Positions 9,515 to 17,968 of a stretch of 40,505 nt of DNA are shown piece after piece (the stretch's first letter is position 1; each line of letters starts with the position of its first letter). The stretch comes from an uncultured Porphyromonadaceae bacterium. Its GTDB lineage: Bacteria > Bacteroidota > Bacteroidia > Bacteroidales > Muribaculaceae. The stretch lies in contig CAOKFI010000025.1 in the NCBI GenBank assembly GCA_948467675.1, positions 1-40,505 of the forward strand, written 5' to 3'. The translations under genes and the position numbers were made by a program. The notes beneath the pieces were generated by a model. The model was not told where the DNA came from. It saw nothing but the letters and a program-made list of their open reading frames with translations, and ran no database searches.

Positions 9515-9522
9515 TATTTTTG
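9515..9522 (+). promoter_or_regulatory. -7 element for the DUF5606 gene
   Basis: TATTTTTG matches TAnnTTTG exactly, 38 bp before the ATG at 9561. No clear -33 box lies at 19-21 bp. Its position supports the shorter start of the gene. Confidence 0.5.
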
Positions 9523-9560
9523 TACCACGATTTTTAAACTCAAATAACCATAAAAGTCAC

Positions 9561-9986
9561 ATGCTGAAGACTATCCTATCAATTGCCGGCCGTCCGGGCC
9601 TATACCGATTAGTCAGCCAGGGCAAGAATATGCTCATAGTAGAATCCCTGTCGACAGGAAAGCGCACTCCCGCCTATGCCCATGACAAAGTGATCTCATT
9701 GGGCGACATTGCAATATATACCATCGAAGAAGACAAACCGTTAAGCCAGGTTCTTGAGGCCGTAAAGGCCAGGACTGGCGGTCAGCCGGTCGACGTAAAA
9801 GGTCTCGGCGCCGATGACAAAGTACGCGCTTTCTTTGCCGAGATTCTTCCCGATTTCGATCAGGACCGCGTATATACCGCCGACATCAAGAAACTCCTCA
9901 ACTGGTACAACCAGCTCATAGCCGCCGGCATAACCGAATTCGCGGAGCCGGAAGCCGAGGAAACAGCCGGCGAAACAGCTGAATAA
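9561..9986 (+). CDS. DUF5606 domain-containing protein
   Basis: A 141-residue soluble protein resembling the DUF5606 family, a small conserved protein of Bacteroidetes with no established function. The N-terminal pattern MLKTILSIAGRPGLYRLVSQ followed by VESLSTGKRTPA is characteristic. A helical region (about 65-125) and a Glu-rich, Ala-rich tail follow. The reading frame extends upstream to 9465, but that part includes the -7 element at 9515-9522 and does not resemble the family, so the ATG at 9561 is preferred. It is monocistronic and converges on lon across a bidirectional terminator. Confidence 0.85.
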   Translation: MLKTILSIAGRPGLYRLVSQGKNMLIVESLSTGKRTPAYAHDKVISLGDIAIYTIEEDKPLSQVLEAVKARTGGQPVDVKGLGADDKVRAFFAEILPDFDQDRVYTADIKKLLNWYNQLIAAGITEFAEPEAEETAGETAE

Positions 9987-10006
9987 CATTCCTGCAACTA
10001 CAAAAC

Positions 10007-10049
10007 GACGGACGCGTGACATACCCCTGCGGTATACCACGCGTCCGTC
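10007..10049. terminator. Bidirectional terminator between the DUF5606 gene and lon
   Basis: A perfect 12-bp helix, GACGGACGCGTG (10007-10018) with CACGCGTCCGTC (10038-10049). An inner ATACC/GGTAT helix (10021-10025 with 10031-10035) lies inside the loop. The T-rich TTCTTTATTTT follows on the plus strand; a shorter GTTTTG run follows on the minus strand. Confidence 0.85.
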
Positions 10050-10066
10050 TTCTTTATTTTACCTCA

Positions 10067-12466
10067 TCACACCAGCGCGTAGGATATGACATCGGCCACA
10101 GTCGTGACATAATGGAATGTCAGGCCTTCGACATAGATGCTGTTGATCTCCTCTACATCCTTGCGATTGCTCTCCGACAGTATGATATCTGTAATGCCTG
10201 CGCGTTTGGCGGCAAGAATCTTCTCTTTTATACCTCCCACAGGGAGAACTTTGCCGCGCAAAGTGATCTCGCCTGTCATCGCCAGACGTTCACGCACAAG
10301 CCGACCTGTATAAGCCGACACTATCGAAGTAGCCATCGTAATGCCCGCCGACGGACCGTCCTTGGGTATCGCGCCCTCAGGCACATGGATATGAAGGTTA
10401 TTGCTGTCGAACATCTCCAGACCTATGCCGAAATCGGAAGCATGCGCCTTGACATATTGGTGCGCTATCACTGCCGATTCCTTCATGACGTCGCCGAGAT
10501 TTCCGGTCAGCGTCAGTTTCTCGCCCTTGCCTGCCGACAGCGACGATTCGATAAACAAGATCTCACCTCCGACAGCCGTCCAGGCAAGCCCGGTGACCAC
10601 ACCGGGAAAATCGTTTCCTTCATAACGGTCGCGGGTATATCGCTCCACCCCGAGATACTCCTTCAGATGATCCGGAAGTATTTCATGAGGCCATTCCTTG
10701 CCGCTGACTTTAGCCCGGACGATCTTACGCACCACCTGGGCCAGTTGTTTTTCAAGCTGGCGCACACCGCTCTCTCCGGTATACCCCTCTATGATCCGTA
10801 CTATGGCATCGCGCGAGAATGTCAGTTCGCTTTCTGTAAACGCGTGCTGTTCCATCAGACGCGGCAACAGGTGTCTTACGGCAATCTCGACCTTCTCCTC
10901 CAGCAGATAACCGGATATATCGATCACCTCCATGCGGTCGAGGAGCGGCTGCGACAGTGTCGAGAGCGTATTTGCGGTTGCAATAAACAGGACTTTCGAC
11001 AGATCGAAATCCACATCTATATAATTATCGTGGAAACGCTTGTTCTGCTCCGGATCGAGAACCTCGAGCAACGCCGCCGAAGGATCGCCTTTGAAATCCC
11101 GCCCCACCTTGTCGATCTCATCGAGCAGAAGAACAGGATTGGAGGTACCGCTGCGACGCACCGCATCCATAATACGTCCCGGCATTGCGCCTATATACGT
11201 ACGCCGGTGTCCGCGTATTTCCGATTCGTCGTGAAGGCCGCCGAGCGACACCCGCTGATACTTCCGTCCGAGAGCCCGAGCCACGGATTGGCCGAGCGAC
11301 GTCTTGCCTACTCCCGGAGGCCCCACCAGACAAAGTATCGGCGAACGCCCTTCCGGCGTATTTATCATCACGGCAAGCTGCTCGAGTATACGGTCTTTGA
11401 CCTTGTCCAGTCCGTAATGGTCGCTGTCCAGAATACTCTCCGCCACCGCAAAATCGCTGTTCTGCTCCGAATATTTTCCCCAGGGAAGATCCAGAAGTGT
11501 CTCCAGATATGAAAGCTGTACACCCCAGTCAGGACTCTGCTGATTGGTCCGGCGCAGTTTGTCGAGTTCCTTAGCGAAGGTCTCGGCCACCCGTTCCGGC
11601 AGATTCGCTTCTGCGGCCCGTTTCTCGAGCTGAGCCACCTCGCCCTGATCGCCATACAGTTCCTGACGTATCTCCTCCATCTGCTGATGAAGAAAGTGGT
11701 TGCGTTGCTGCGAATCGAGACTCCGGCGCGCGCGTTCCTGCATCTCACGCGTGATATCTACCATCTGTTCGTTGCGGGTAAGCTCTGTCAGCAGCGCGAA
11801 CGCGCGCTCCTTTAGCCTGTGCATCGCAAGCAGATCCTGCTTCACTTTAGGACTCAGAGGCGAGTGAGTGGCCACCATGTTTATAAGTCCTACAGGTTCC
11901 GGATAGTTCGAGACATTAAGCACCATTTCCGACAGGTTGTCGCCCATCTTCTTCAGGATGCTCACGGTCGAATCCTTGATTGCCGCCGAAAGAGCGAGAA
12001 ATTCCTTGTCGCCCTTACGAGGATTGGTATCCTTGACAAGTTTGACCGATGCCGACAATGGAGCGTCAGGAAGCGAGCGGCCGGCTCCGGGTCCAAGAAT
12101 CCTGAACTTCTGACGCGCACGCACCACTGCCGTATGGGTGTCGTCGGGAAGACGGAGCACCTTCAGCACATCGACTATGACACCATATTTATACAGCCCC
12201 GACGGAACGGCCGGAGCATCGTCGTCGGGCGACACCTGACACACGAGCCCGACAGGCATGCCGAGACGGTAAGAGGCCTCCGCTGTTTTCAGCGATGCCG
12301 GCCGTACGAGATTCACCGGAAATGTAACGCCCGGAAACAACACCAGATTGCGGGTTGCTATCAGTGGCAGATCATCGAGATTCGGATCGGCCGTAAACTT
12401 CGAAGGATCGATTTCGATATGACTTACGGGAATAATATTGTTTTCGTCTGAGTCGTTTATATTCAT
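10067..12466 (-). CDS. lon: ATP-dependent protease Lon
   Basis: Lon is a cytoplasmic AAA+ serine protease that degrades misfolded and regulatory proteins. The 799-residue protein has the N-terminal LON substrate-binding domain (about 30-230), a coiled helical region, the AAA+ module with Walker [10 protein letters not shown] (Lys388) and Walker [10 protein letters not shown], and the C-terminal protease domain with catalytic Ser706 in PKDGPSAG and the partner Lys in [14 protein letters not shown]. The frame is open to 12586, but the promoter at 12496-12526 lies in that extension, so the ATG at 12464-12466 is chosen. It is divergent from rho. Confidence 0.96.
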   Translation of the reverse strand: MNINDSDENNIIPVSHIEIDPSKFTADPNLDDLPLIATRNLVLFPGVTFPVNLVRPASLKTAEASYRLGMPVGLVCQVSPDDDAPAVPSGLYKYGVIVDVLKVLRLPDDTHTAVVRARQKFRILGPGAGRSLPDAPLSASVKLVKDTNPRKGDKEFLALSAAIKDSTVSILKKMGDNLSEMVLNVSNYPEPVGLINMVATHSPLSPKVKQDLLAMHRLKERAFALLTELTRNEQMVDITREMQERARRSLDSQQRNHFLHQQMEEIRQELYGDQGEVAQLEKRAAEANLPERVAETFAKELDKLRRTNQQSPDWGVQLSYLETLLDLPWGKYSEQNSDFAVAESILDSDHYGLDKVKDRILEQLAVMINTPEGRSPILCLVGPPGVGKTSLGQSVARALGRKYQRVSLGGLHDESEIRGHRRTYIGAMPGRIMDAVRRSGTSNPVLLLDEIDKVGRDFKGDPSAALLEVLDPEQNKRFHDNYIDVDFDLSKVLFIATANTLSTLSQPLLDRMEVIDISGYLLEEKVEIAVRHLLPRLMEQHAFTESELTFSRDAIVRIIEGYTGESGVRQLEKQLAQVVRKIVRAKVSGKEWPHEILPDHLKEYLGVERYTRDRYEGNDFPGVVTGLAWTAVGGEILFIESSLSAGKGEKLTLTGNLGDVMKESAVIAHQYVKAHASDFGIGLEMFDSNNLHIHVPEGAIPKDGPSAGITMATSIVSAYTGRLVRERLAMTGEITLRGKVLPVGGIKEKILAAKRAGITDIILSESNRKDVEEINSIYVEGLTFHYVTTVADVISYALV

Positions 12467-12495
12467 AATGGAGTATATCCAAGCAAATTTTATGC

Positions 12496-12526
12496 CAAAG
12501 TTACACAACGGCTGCGGGTCTCGAAA
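12496..12526 (-). promoter_or_regulatory. lon promoter
   Basis: On the minus strand: TTTC (12523-12526, one mismatch to TTTG), a 19-bp spacer, then TAACTTTG (12496-12503). The predicted start near 12490 leaves a short leader of about 25 nt before lon. Confidence 0.65.
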
Positions 12527-12542
12527 CTTTTTACTCGAATTA

Positions 12543-12573
12543 TTTGTTAATTCCACAAATAGAAGTACCTTTG
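12543..12573 (+). promoter_or_regulatory. rho promoter
   Basis: TTTG (12543-12546), a 19-bp spacer and TACCTTTG (12566-12573) match the Bacteroidetes housekeeping consensus at every specified position. It is back to back with the lon promoter, 16 bp apart. Transcripts from here carry about 220 nt before the rho ATG. Confidence 0.85.
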
Positions 12574-12610
12574 CAGCACTTTTCAACTGATTGCAGATGC
12601 CGATATGTTA

Positions 12611-12752
12611 GTCCTTTAAGCAGGACGCATCCAAAACCATAACGGCTCCGATTCCAAAAAGTATTCCCTTTAATCAACAGCAGTATCAACAGCTACGGCA
12701 TACGATCATTTGCGTGCGGTAGCCACATCCGGGGGGATTAAGACTCCGCCCG
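12611..12752 (+). promoter_or_regulatory. Structured 5' leader of rho
   Basis: Within the untranslated leader there are three hairpins: GTCCT/AGGAC (12611-12615 with 12622-12626); a 32-nt hairpin (12692-12723) whose outer GCTAC/GTAGC and inner pairs are interrupted by two single mismatches; and CGGGGGGA/TCCGCCCG (12730-12737 with 12745-12752) with one G-G mismatch. The last ends 49 nt before the rho start. No gene fits in 12467-12801. Confidence 0.45.
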
Positions 12753-12801
12753 TTCACCAACAAAGATATTATCAGTTACTGTTACTGACCGTATTAATTT
12801 T

Positions 12802-14940
12802 ATGTACAACATCACCGATCTAAATGCGATGAGCGACGAGGAGCTCAAGACGGTTGCCCGCGACATGGGTATGAAAAAAATCGACAGCACTCCGAAAGAC
12901 GATCTCATTTACAACATCCTTGACCAGCAGGCTATCGACATGGCCGCAAATGCCACCGATCGCAAGAAACGCGCCCCGAAAGAGGCGAAAGAGCCTCGCC
13001 AGCGACGTCAGCGCACACAACAGCCCGCCGACAGCGACCAGCCTCAGGAGCCCCCTGCAGCAGAGCCTGCGCCGGTTTCCGACCAAGAAAACCCCGACAA
13101 TAACACCCCGGCCGAAAACGCCGCAGCACAGAAACAGCCGTCGCGCCGCGGTCGCAAAAAGAAAGTACAGACCGATACCGTCGTAACCGAAAATGCAGAG
13201 CCATCCGAGTCTGCCGAGACTCCAGCCGGACAAAATACCCGCGAAACTGACGGCAACACCGAAGAACAGAGCCGGCGAGGACGGCGCAAACGCATATCCG
13301 ATCCCAAACCGGTCGAAACCGAAGGTACTGCCGAAACCGTACCGGCCGTATCCGATACCGGCCTGACGGCACCGGATCCGGCACGCGAACTCCCCGCCGC
13401 TCCCGAAGCCGTGGCCGCCACTTCTGACAACGATGCGCAGACTGCACCCCGGATGGAATCGGCCGATACCGCCAACGAACCGGATCACAGCGACAACGGG
13501 GATGCCGCCACAGAGAATCCCGGACAGCAGCGTACACGCAACGATTTCCGCCCCGGCAACAACACATCGCTCGGATCATTCTTCCCCCGCGCCGAAGGCA
13601 AACGCTTCGTGCCCCGCTCACAGCGCGAGAAAGAGGAAGCCGCTGCCGCCGCAGCATTGGCCGCCGCTACAGCACCCATCATAATACGCGAGCCCGGACA
13701 GGAGAAGCAGATGCCTCAGCAGCAGAAACAGGGCAAAAAGCAGAAAAACCGCAACAACCGCGACATGCAGTCGCAACAGCAACAGCAGTCGCAGCAACAG
13801 CAGCAGGAACCGCTTTACAACTTCGACGGCTTCATCGAAGCATCGGGTGTGCTCGAAGTCATGCCCGAAGGCTACGGATTTCTCCGCTCCAGCGACTACA
13901 ACTATCTGTCTTCGCCCGACGACGTATATGTGACACAATCGCAGATCAAATCATACGCGCTCAAGACTGGCGATGTGGTCGAAGCCACAATACGCCCGCC
14001 GAAAGAAGGTGAAAAGTATTTCCCGATGAGCAGCGTCAAAAGCGTAAACGGACGCTCGCCCGAATTCATACGCGACCGCGTGCCGTTCGAGCATCTCACA
14101 CCGCTCTTCCCCGACGAGAAATTCGATCTCACGAGCGGACGGTCATCCAACATATCGACACGCGTTGTCGACATGTTCTCCCCCATCGGCAAAGGCCAGC
14201 GCGGCCTGATCGTGGCTCCGCCCAAAACAGGTAAGACAATCCTGCTCAAAGACATCGCCAATGCCATCGCCGAGAACCATCCCGAGACATATATCATGAT
14301 CCTGCTCATCGACGAACGCCCCGAGGAGGTCACCGACATGAGCCGGAGCGTCAATGCCGAGGTCATAGCATCGACATTCGACGAGCCGGCCGACCGCCAT
14401 ATCAAAATAGCGGGTCTCGTGCTCGAGAAAGCCAAACGGATGGTCGAGTGCGGACACGACGTAGTGATACTGCTCGACTCAATCACCCGACTGGCCCGCG
14501 CCTACAACACAGCCTCCCCGGCTTCTGGCAAAATACTGTCAGGCGGTGTCGACGCCAACGCCCTGCAGAAACCGAAGCGATTCTTCGGCGCCGCACGCAA
14601 CATAGAAAACGGAGGATCCCTTACAATCATCGCCACCGCGCTGACCGAGACCAGCTCCAAGATGGACGAAGTGATCTTCGAGGAATTCAAAGGCACAGGC
14701 AACATGGAGCTGCAGCTCGACCGCAAGCTGTCGAACAAACGCGTGTTCCCGGCCGTCGACATCATGGCCTCGAGCACACGCCGCGACGACCTGCTGCTCC
14801 GCACCGAGACGCTCAACCGCATGTGGATCCTGCGCCGGTTCCTATCCGACCGCAACTCCATCGAGGCAATGGAATTCATCAAAGACCGCATGGAACGCAC
14901 CTCCGACAACGACGAGCTGCTGCGCACCATGGGCGACTGA
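12802..14940 (+). CDS. rho: Transcription termination factor Rho with long disordered insertion
   Basis: Rho is the hexameric RNA helicase that ends transcription. The 712-residue protein is much longer than the roughly 420 of E. coli Rho. An N-terminal helical domain (about 1-45) is followed by a low-complexity insertion (about 50-335) rich in Glu, Ala, Pro, Thr and Asn, with Arg/Lys clusters such as SRRGRKKK and a Gln-rich end (residues 323-335). The RNA-binding cold-shock-like domain follows (about 340-425), then the ATPase with Walker A PPKTGKT (Lys478) and [16 protein letters not shown]. Such insertions are known in Bacteroidetes Rho, and the one in Bacteroides thetaiotaomicron has been reported to drive phase separation. 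The gene has its own promoter and long leader. Confidence 0.97.
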   Translation: MYNITDLNAMSDEELKTVARDMGMKKIDSTPKDDLIYNILDQQAIDMAANATDRKKRAPKEAKEPRQRRQRTQQPADSDQPQEPPAAEPAPVSDQENPDNNTPAENAAAQKQPSRRGRKKKVQTDTVVTENAEPSESAETPAGQNTRETDGNTEEQSRRGRRKRISDPKPVETEGTAETVPAVSDTGLTAPDPARELPAAPEAVAATSDNDAQTAPRMESADTANEPDHSDNGDAATENPGQQRTRNDFRPGNNTSLGSFFPRAEGKRFVPRSQREKEEAAAAAALAAATAPIIIREPGQEKQMPQQQKQGKKQKNRNNRDMQSQQQQQSQQQQQEPLYNFDGFIEASGVLEVMPEGYGFLRSSDYNYLSSPDDVYVTQSQIKSYALKTGDVVEATIRPPKEGEKYFPMSSVKSVNGRSPEFIRDRVPFEHLTPLFPDEKFDLTSGRSSNISTRVVDMFSPIGKGQRGLIVAPPKTGKTILLKDIANAIAENHPETYIMILLIDERPEEVTDMSRSVNAEVIASTFDEPADRHIKIAGLVLEKAKRMVECGHDVVILLDSITRLARAYNTASPASGKILSGGVDANALQKPKRFFGAARNIENGGSLTIIATALTETSSKMDEVIFEEFKGTGNMELQLDRKLSNKRVFPAVDIMASSTRRDDLLLRTETLNRMWILRRFLSDRNSIEAMEFIKDRMERTSDNDELLRTMGD

Positions 14941-14961
14941 AAATAATTGCGACACAAACGC

Positions 14962-14992
14962 TTGGCAGTTACAAAGATTTTGACTACCTTTG
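14962..14992 (+). promoter_or_regulatory. rplS promoter
   Basis: TTG (14962-14964), a 20-bp spacer and TACCTTTG (14985-14992), a full -7 match, 79 bp before the rplS ATG and just after the rho stop. Confidence 0.75.
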
Positions 14993-14995
14993 CCC

Positions 14996-15041
14996 CGCAA
15001 TTTCGTAATCGCTGGCAAAACAAGCAGTTTGCTATATTGCG
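14996..15041 (+). promoter_or_regulatory. Possible structured rplS leader
   Basis: CGCAAT (14996-15001) can pair with ATTGCG (15036-15041), enclosing a second helix TGGCAAA/TTTGCTA (15013-15019 with 15028-15034, one G-U). This starts almost at the predicted transcript start and ends 30 nt before the ATG, as expected for an autogenous ribosomal protein leader. Confidence 0.35.
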
Positions 15042-15071
15042 AATAATATAACATTTAATTATCACAATAAA

Positions 15072-15446
15072 ATGGACTTAATTAAAGTAGCTGAGGAGGC
15101 ATTTGCCCAGAACAAAAAGCATCCCCGCTTCAACCCCGGCGACACAATCACTGTATCGTACCGCATCAAAGAGGGTAACAAAGAGCGTATCCAGCAGTAT
15201 CGTGGCGTAGTGATCCGTATCTCCGGCGACGGTGACAAAAAGCGCTTCACCGTACGCAAGATGAGCGACAACATCGGTGTAGAACGTATCTTTCCCATCG
15301 AATCTCCGTTCATCGACTCTATCGTAGTAAACAAATACGGTAAAGTACGTCGTGCCAAACTTTACTACCTGCGTAGCCTTACTGGCAAGAAAGCCCGTAT
15401 CAAAGAGCGTCGTCTCAAGGCTTCAGAGCAGGCTGCCGCAAACTAA
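15072..15446 (+). CDS. rplS: 50S ribosomal protein L19
   Basis: L19 sits at the 30S-50S interface. The 124 residues have the family motifs [28 protein letters not shown] and [28 protein letters not shown], ending in the basic [10 protein letters not shown] segment and a short Ala-rich tail. It is transcribed alone, from its own promoter to a strong terminator, between rho and the fimbrial island. Confidence 0.97.
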   Translation: MDLIKVAEEAFAQNKKHPRFNPGDTITVSYRIKEGNKERIQQYRGVVIRISGDGDKKRFTVRKMSDNIGVERIFPIESPFIDSIVVNKYGKVRRAKLYYLRSLTGKKARIKERRLKASEQAAAN

Positions 15447-15468
15447 GCACGGCATACCGGAAAGCCAT

Positions 15469-15505
15469 AAAGAGAGCGGTTCCAGAAACTGGAACCGCTC
15501 TCTTT
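15469..15505 (+). terminator. Intrinsic terminator of rplS
   Basis: A perfect 15-bp helix, AAAGAGAGCGGTTCC (15469-15483) with GGAACCGCTCTCTTT (15491-15505), around a 7-nt loop. The TTT at its end is followed by GTTTATAT. From here to the promoter at 15662 I see no further feature. Confidence 0.9.
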
Positions 15506-15661
15506 GTTTATATAAAAAACTCCGTCCGGCACAATCGGCTAACCGCCAGGCATTTCAACCAGTATAGCCCCAATGGGCCAGACAATGTGCACCAACTGTT
15601 TATACATTTTTCATTTTATGATTTTTTAACCATCGGAGGCTAAACATTATGCTAATTACCG

Positions 15662-15694
15662 TTTGCACATGTTAGCGATTTGTATGTAATTTTG
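15662..15694 (+). promoter_or_regulatory. Promoter of the fimbrial island
   Basis: TTTG (15662-15665), a 21-bp spacer and TAATTTTG (15687-15694). The predicted start is near 15700, 60 bp before the preferred ATG of the DUF3575 gene. No inverted repeats flank it, so there is no sign of phase inversion here. Confidence 0.7.
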
Positions 15695-15762
15695 CGCACT
15701 GCTTTTCAAATATCATGATTACTATAACCACAAGAGCAGTAGTGATTAAATTTTTATCTTAC

Positions 15763-16974
15763 ATGGAACTGAATTGCAGATTACACTATCGCATTTCACT
15801 ACATAAATCATTCTACACAGTATTGAGCGTCGGCATTATTGCCGTCGTGCTATTGTCGTGTATTCCCGCTGCCGCACAGTCGCAGCCCGACTCCCTGTTG
15901 ACCGACACGATATATTTCCGCCATTCATCGGCACACATCGACAAGGAACTCGGATCCAATGCCGTAAAAATCGATCTCATACGCCGGTATCTATCCGAAA
16001 TCGGTAGCCGCGACTCCATAGGCATAAACATTTTCGGATACGCGTCGCCCGAAGGTCCCCATCAGTTCAACGAACACCTCGCCAGACAGCGCGCCGAAGC
16101 GCTGCAAAGCGCCATAAAGCCGTTTACCGACATAATTCCGTCGATAAAGTGGGGTGTTTCCCCCACGGCACCGCGCATCGAATGGCCCGGACTCCGCTAT
16201 GCGGCCATAAGTGTATGGCGACAATCGCGTCAGCAAGGCGGATCTCCCGGCTTGCTGACGGAGGCAGATGCCTCCGCGGCTTTTCAGGCCGAAACTGCTG
16301 CGTCCGACTCAGCAGCCACCCTGCTCAACATACAGGAATCAGCCGGTCACCTGTCAGCAGGCCAGTCCGATACCGGAGCAGGCAACAGCGGCATGCAGGA
16401 GATCGATACAGCCGGATCATCACGGTGGATAAAATTCTTTATCGGCACAAACATGCTTTATGATGCCGCTCTGACTCCAAACATTTCAGCAGGCATATAT
16501 CTCGGCAACAGGATTACTGTCTATGCCGACTGGATGTATGCGTGGTGGAGCAAACGCGACCGCCGCAGATACTGGCGCGTATACGGAGGCGACATCGAAG
16601 CACGCGTGCAGCTCGGCGGAGGACGGAGCCTCAGCCCGTTTGCCGGACACCACATAGGCATCTACGCTTCGATAGTCACCTACGACTTCCAGTTCGGATG
16701 GGATCACATCGGTGTGATCGGCGACAAATACAACTATGCCGCAGGCATCAGCTACGGCTACACGCTACCGGTCACACGTCGGCTTAACATCGACTTCTCG
16801 ATAGGTGTGGGATACATGTGGGGACGATACATGAAGCATACCCCCATCGACGACCACGACGTGTGGATCTCGACCCACAACCGCCGGTGGTTCGGCCCGA
16901 CCCGTGCCGAGATCGGTCTGCACTGGCTCATCGGTCCGGAAAACACCAACACATGGAAAGGAGGCCGCCGATGA
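15763..16974 (+). CDS. DUF3575 outer-membrane protein with OmpA-like N-terminal part
   Basis: A 403-residue exported protein. A signal peptide ends near PAAAQS. Next is an OmpA-like segment with the pattern GINIFGYASPEGPHQFNEHLARQRAEAL, then a low-complexity Ser/Ala/Gly linker. The C-terminal DUF3575 barrel has TNMLYDAALTPNISAGIYLG, ADWMYAWWSKRDRRRYWRVY and GGDIEARVQLGG. Such proteins usually lie with fimbrillin genes in Bacteroidales, and an assembly or anchoring role is plausible but unproven. An earlier in-frame ATG (15715) would add 16 residues and leave almost no leader; the AT-rich stretch before 15763 favours the later start. Its stop overlaps the start of the DUF5119 gene. Confidence 0.85.
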   Translation: MELNCRLHYRISLHKSFYTVLSVGIIAVVLLSCIPAAAQSQPDSLLTDTIYFRHSSAHIDKELGSNAVKIDLIRRYLSEIGSRDSIGINIFGYASPEGPHQFNEHLARQRAEALQSAIKPFTDIIPSIKWGVSPTAPRIEWPGLRYAAISVWRQSRQQGGSPGLLTEADASAAFQAETAASDSAATLLNIQESAGHLSAGQSDTGAGNSGMQEIDTAGSSRWIKFFIGTNMLYDAALTPNISAGIYLGNRITVYADWMYAWWSKRDRRRYWRVYGGDIEARVQLGGGRSLSPFAGHHIGIYASIVTYDFQFGWDHIGVIGDKYNYAAGISYGYTLPVTRRLNIDFSIGVGYMWGRYMKHTPIDDHDVWISTHNRRWFGPTRAEIGLHWLIGPENTNTWKGGRR

Positions 16975-17936
16975 GACTTGCCGCCAGACGAATACAGTCG
17001 CTGCTTGCCGCCGTCATAATATTGGTGGCATGCCAGTCGTGCCAGCACAGGGAATTGTGCTACGACCACTCCCACACCTCGCCTGTCAGCCTCATCTTCG
17101 ACTGGTCGCTCGCACCTGACGCCGATCCCAGCACCATGGTGGTATGGTTCTTCCCCGTAGACGGATCAGCCGGCACCCGCTTCGAGCTTACACGCAACGG
17201 AAGCACCACACGCGGCAACACCGCTTTCAATACAGAGGTGAAAGTAGCTCCGGGACAATACTTTCTGGTCAGCCACAACGGCGATACCGACAACAACATC
17301 GAGCGGGGCAACTCTTTCCACTCATATCATGTCCAAACCTACGACGACAACATACTGTCGCCGATGAACCGCGACGAGAACGCTCCTCGCCCCGACGACA
17401 CCGGATCGCAACCAATCAGGTCGGCGGCCAACACGCTCTACTCCCACACCCATCCCGATGTGATAACAGTAGAGCCGAGCGCCACAAAAGCCGTCTCCGT
17501 GATCATCACGCCACGCGAAGTCACAGCCATATACAATATTCTTATAACAGACGTAACGAATCTTACCGCCGACACCGAAGCCAGCGCCGTCGTGACCGGT
17601 GTAGCCGAGACATGGCATCCGGCATCGGAGAGTCCGGCCGGAGCCGAAGTGATCGTGCCGTTCGCGCTGAACCATTGCGGACCGGACTGCCTCAGAGGAT
17701 CCGTCGTGCTGTTCGGCGACAACGCCCCCCACGATCTGCCTCACAAACTCAGAGTATACACATCCTACAAATATTATTACGATTTCGACATAACCGACCA
17801 GGTGCACTCGGCTCCCGATCCCCGGCATGTCGACATCGTGGTCCACGGACTACGGCTTCCGCAGGGCAGCGGCTCCGGCATGTCACCCGGCGTAAGCGAC
17901 TGGGGAGAGACCATCGATCAGGATATAAAAATGTAA
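16971..17936 (+). CDS. DUF5119 domain-containing lipoprotein
   Basis: A 321-residue lipoprotein: basic start (MRLAARR), hydrophobic stretch 11-20, and lipobox LVAC with Cys21. The segment ELCYDHSHTSPVSLIFDW just after the lipid anchor is the hallmark of DUF5119, found in fimbrial loci and thought to relate to FimB/Mfa2-type anchor subunits. The frame is open upstream to 16818, but that part overlaps the DUF3575 gene in another frame. The ATG at 16971 forms an ATGA overlap with the upstream stop and has AAGGAGG 7 nt ahead, an unusually good ribosome binding site for this phylum, suggesting translational coupling. Confidence 0.85.
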   Translation: MRLAARRIQSLLAAVIILVACQSCQHRELCYDHSHTSPVSLIFDWSLAPDADPSTMVVWFFPVDGSAGTRFELTRNGSTTRGNTAFNTEVKVAPGQYFLVSHNGDTDNNIERGNSFHSYHVQTYDDNILSPMNRDENAPRPDDTGSQPIRSAANTLYSHTHPDVITVEPSATKAVSVIITPREVTAIYNILITDVTNLTADTEASAVVTGVAETWHPASESPAGAEVIVPFALNHCGPDCLRGSVVLFGDNAPHDLPHKLRVYTSYKYYYDFDITDQVHSAPDPRHVDIVVHGLRLPQGSGSGMSPGVSDWGETIDQDIKM

Positions 17937-17968
17937 CATACATATAAATCAATAAATTCAATCACAAA

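Noticed and set aside
10016-11512. 498-codon open frame on the plus strand opposite lon
   Set aside because: It is antisense to a clear lon gene, crosses the terminator, is rich in Arg, His and Cys, and has no recognisable domain.
12820-13657. Long minus-strand frames opposite the rho insertion
   Set aside because: They mirror the low-complexity repeats of rho and show no start signal or family features.
15506-15661. Possible invertible promoter region before the fimbrial island
   Set aside because: No inverted repeats flank the promoter and no recombinase gene is nearby in the window.
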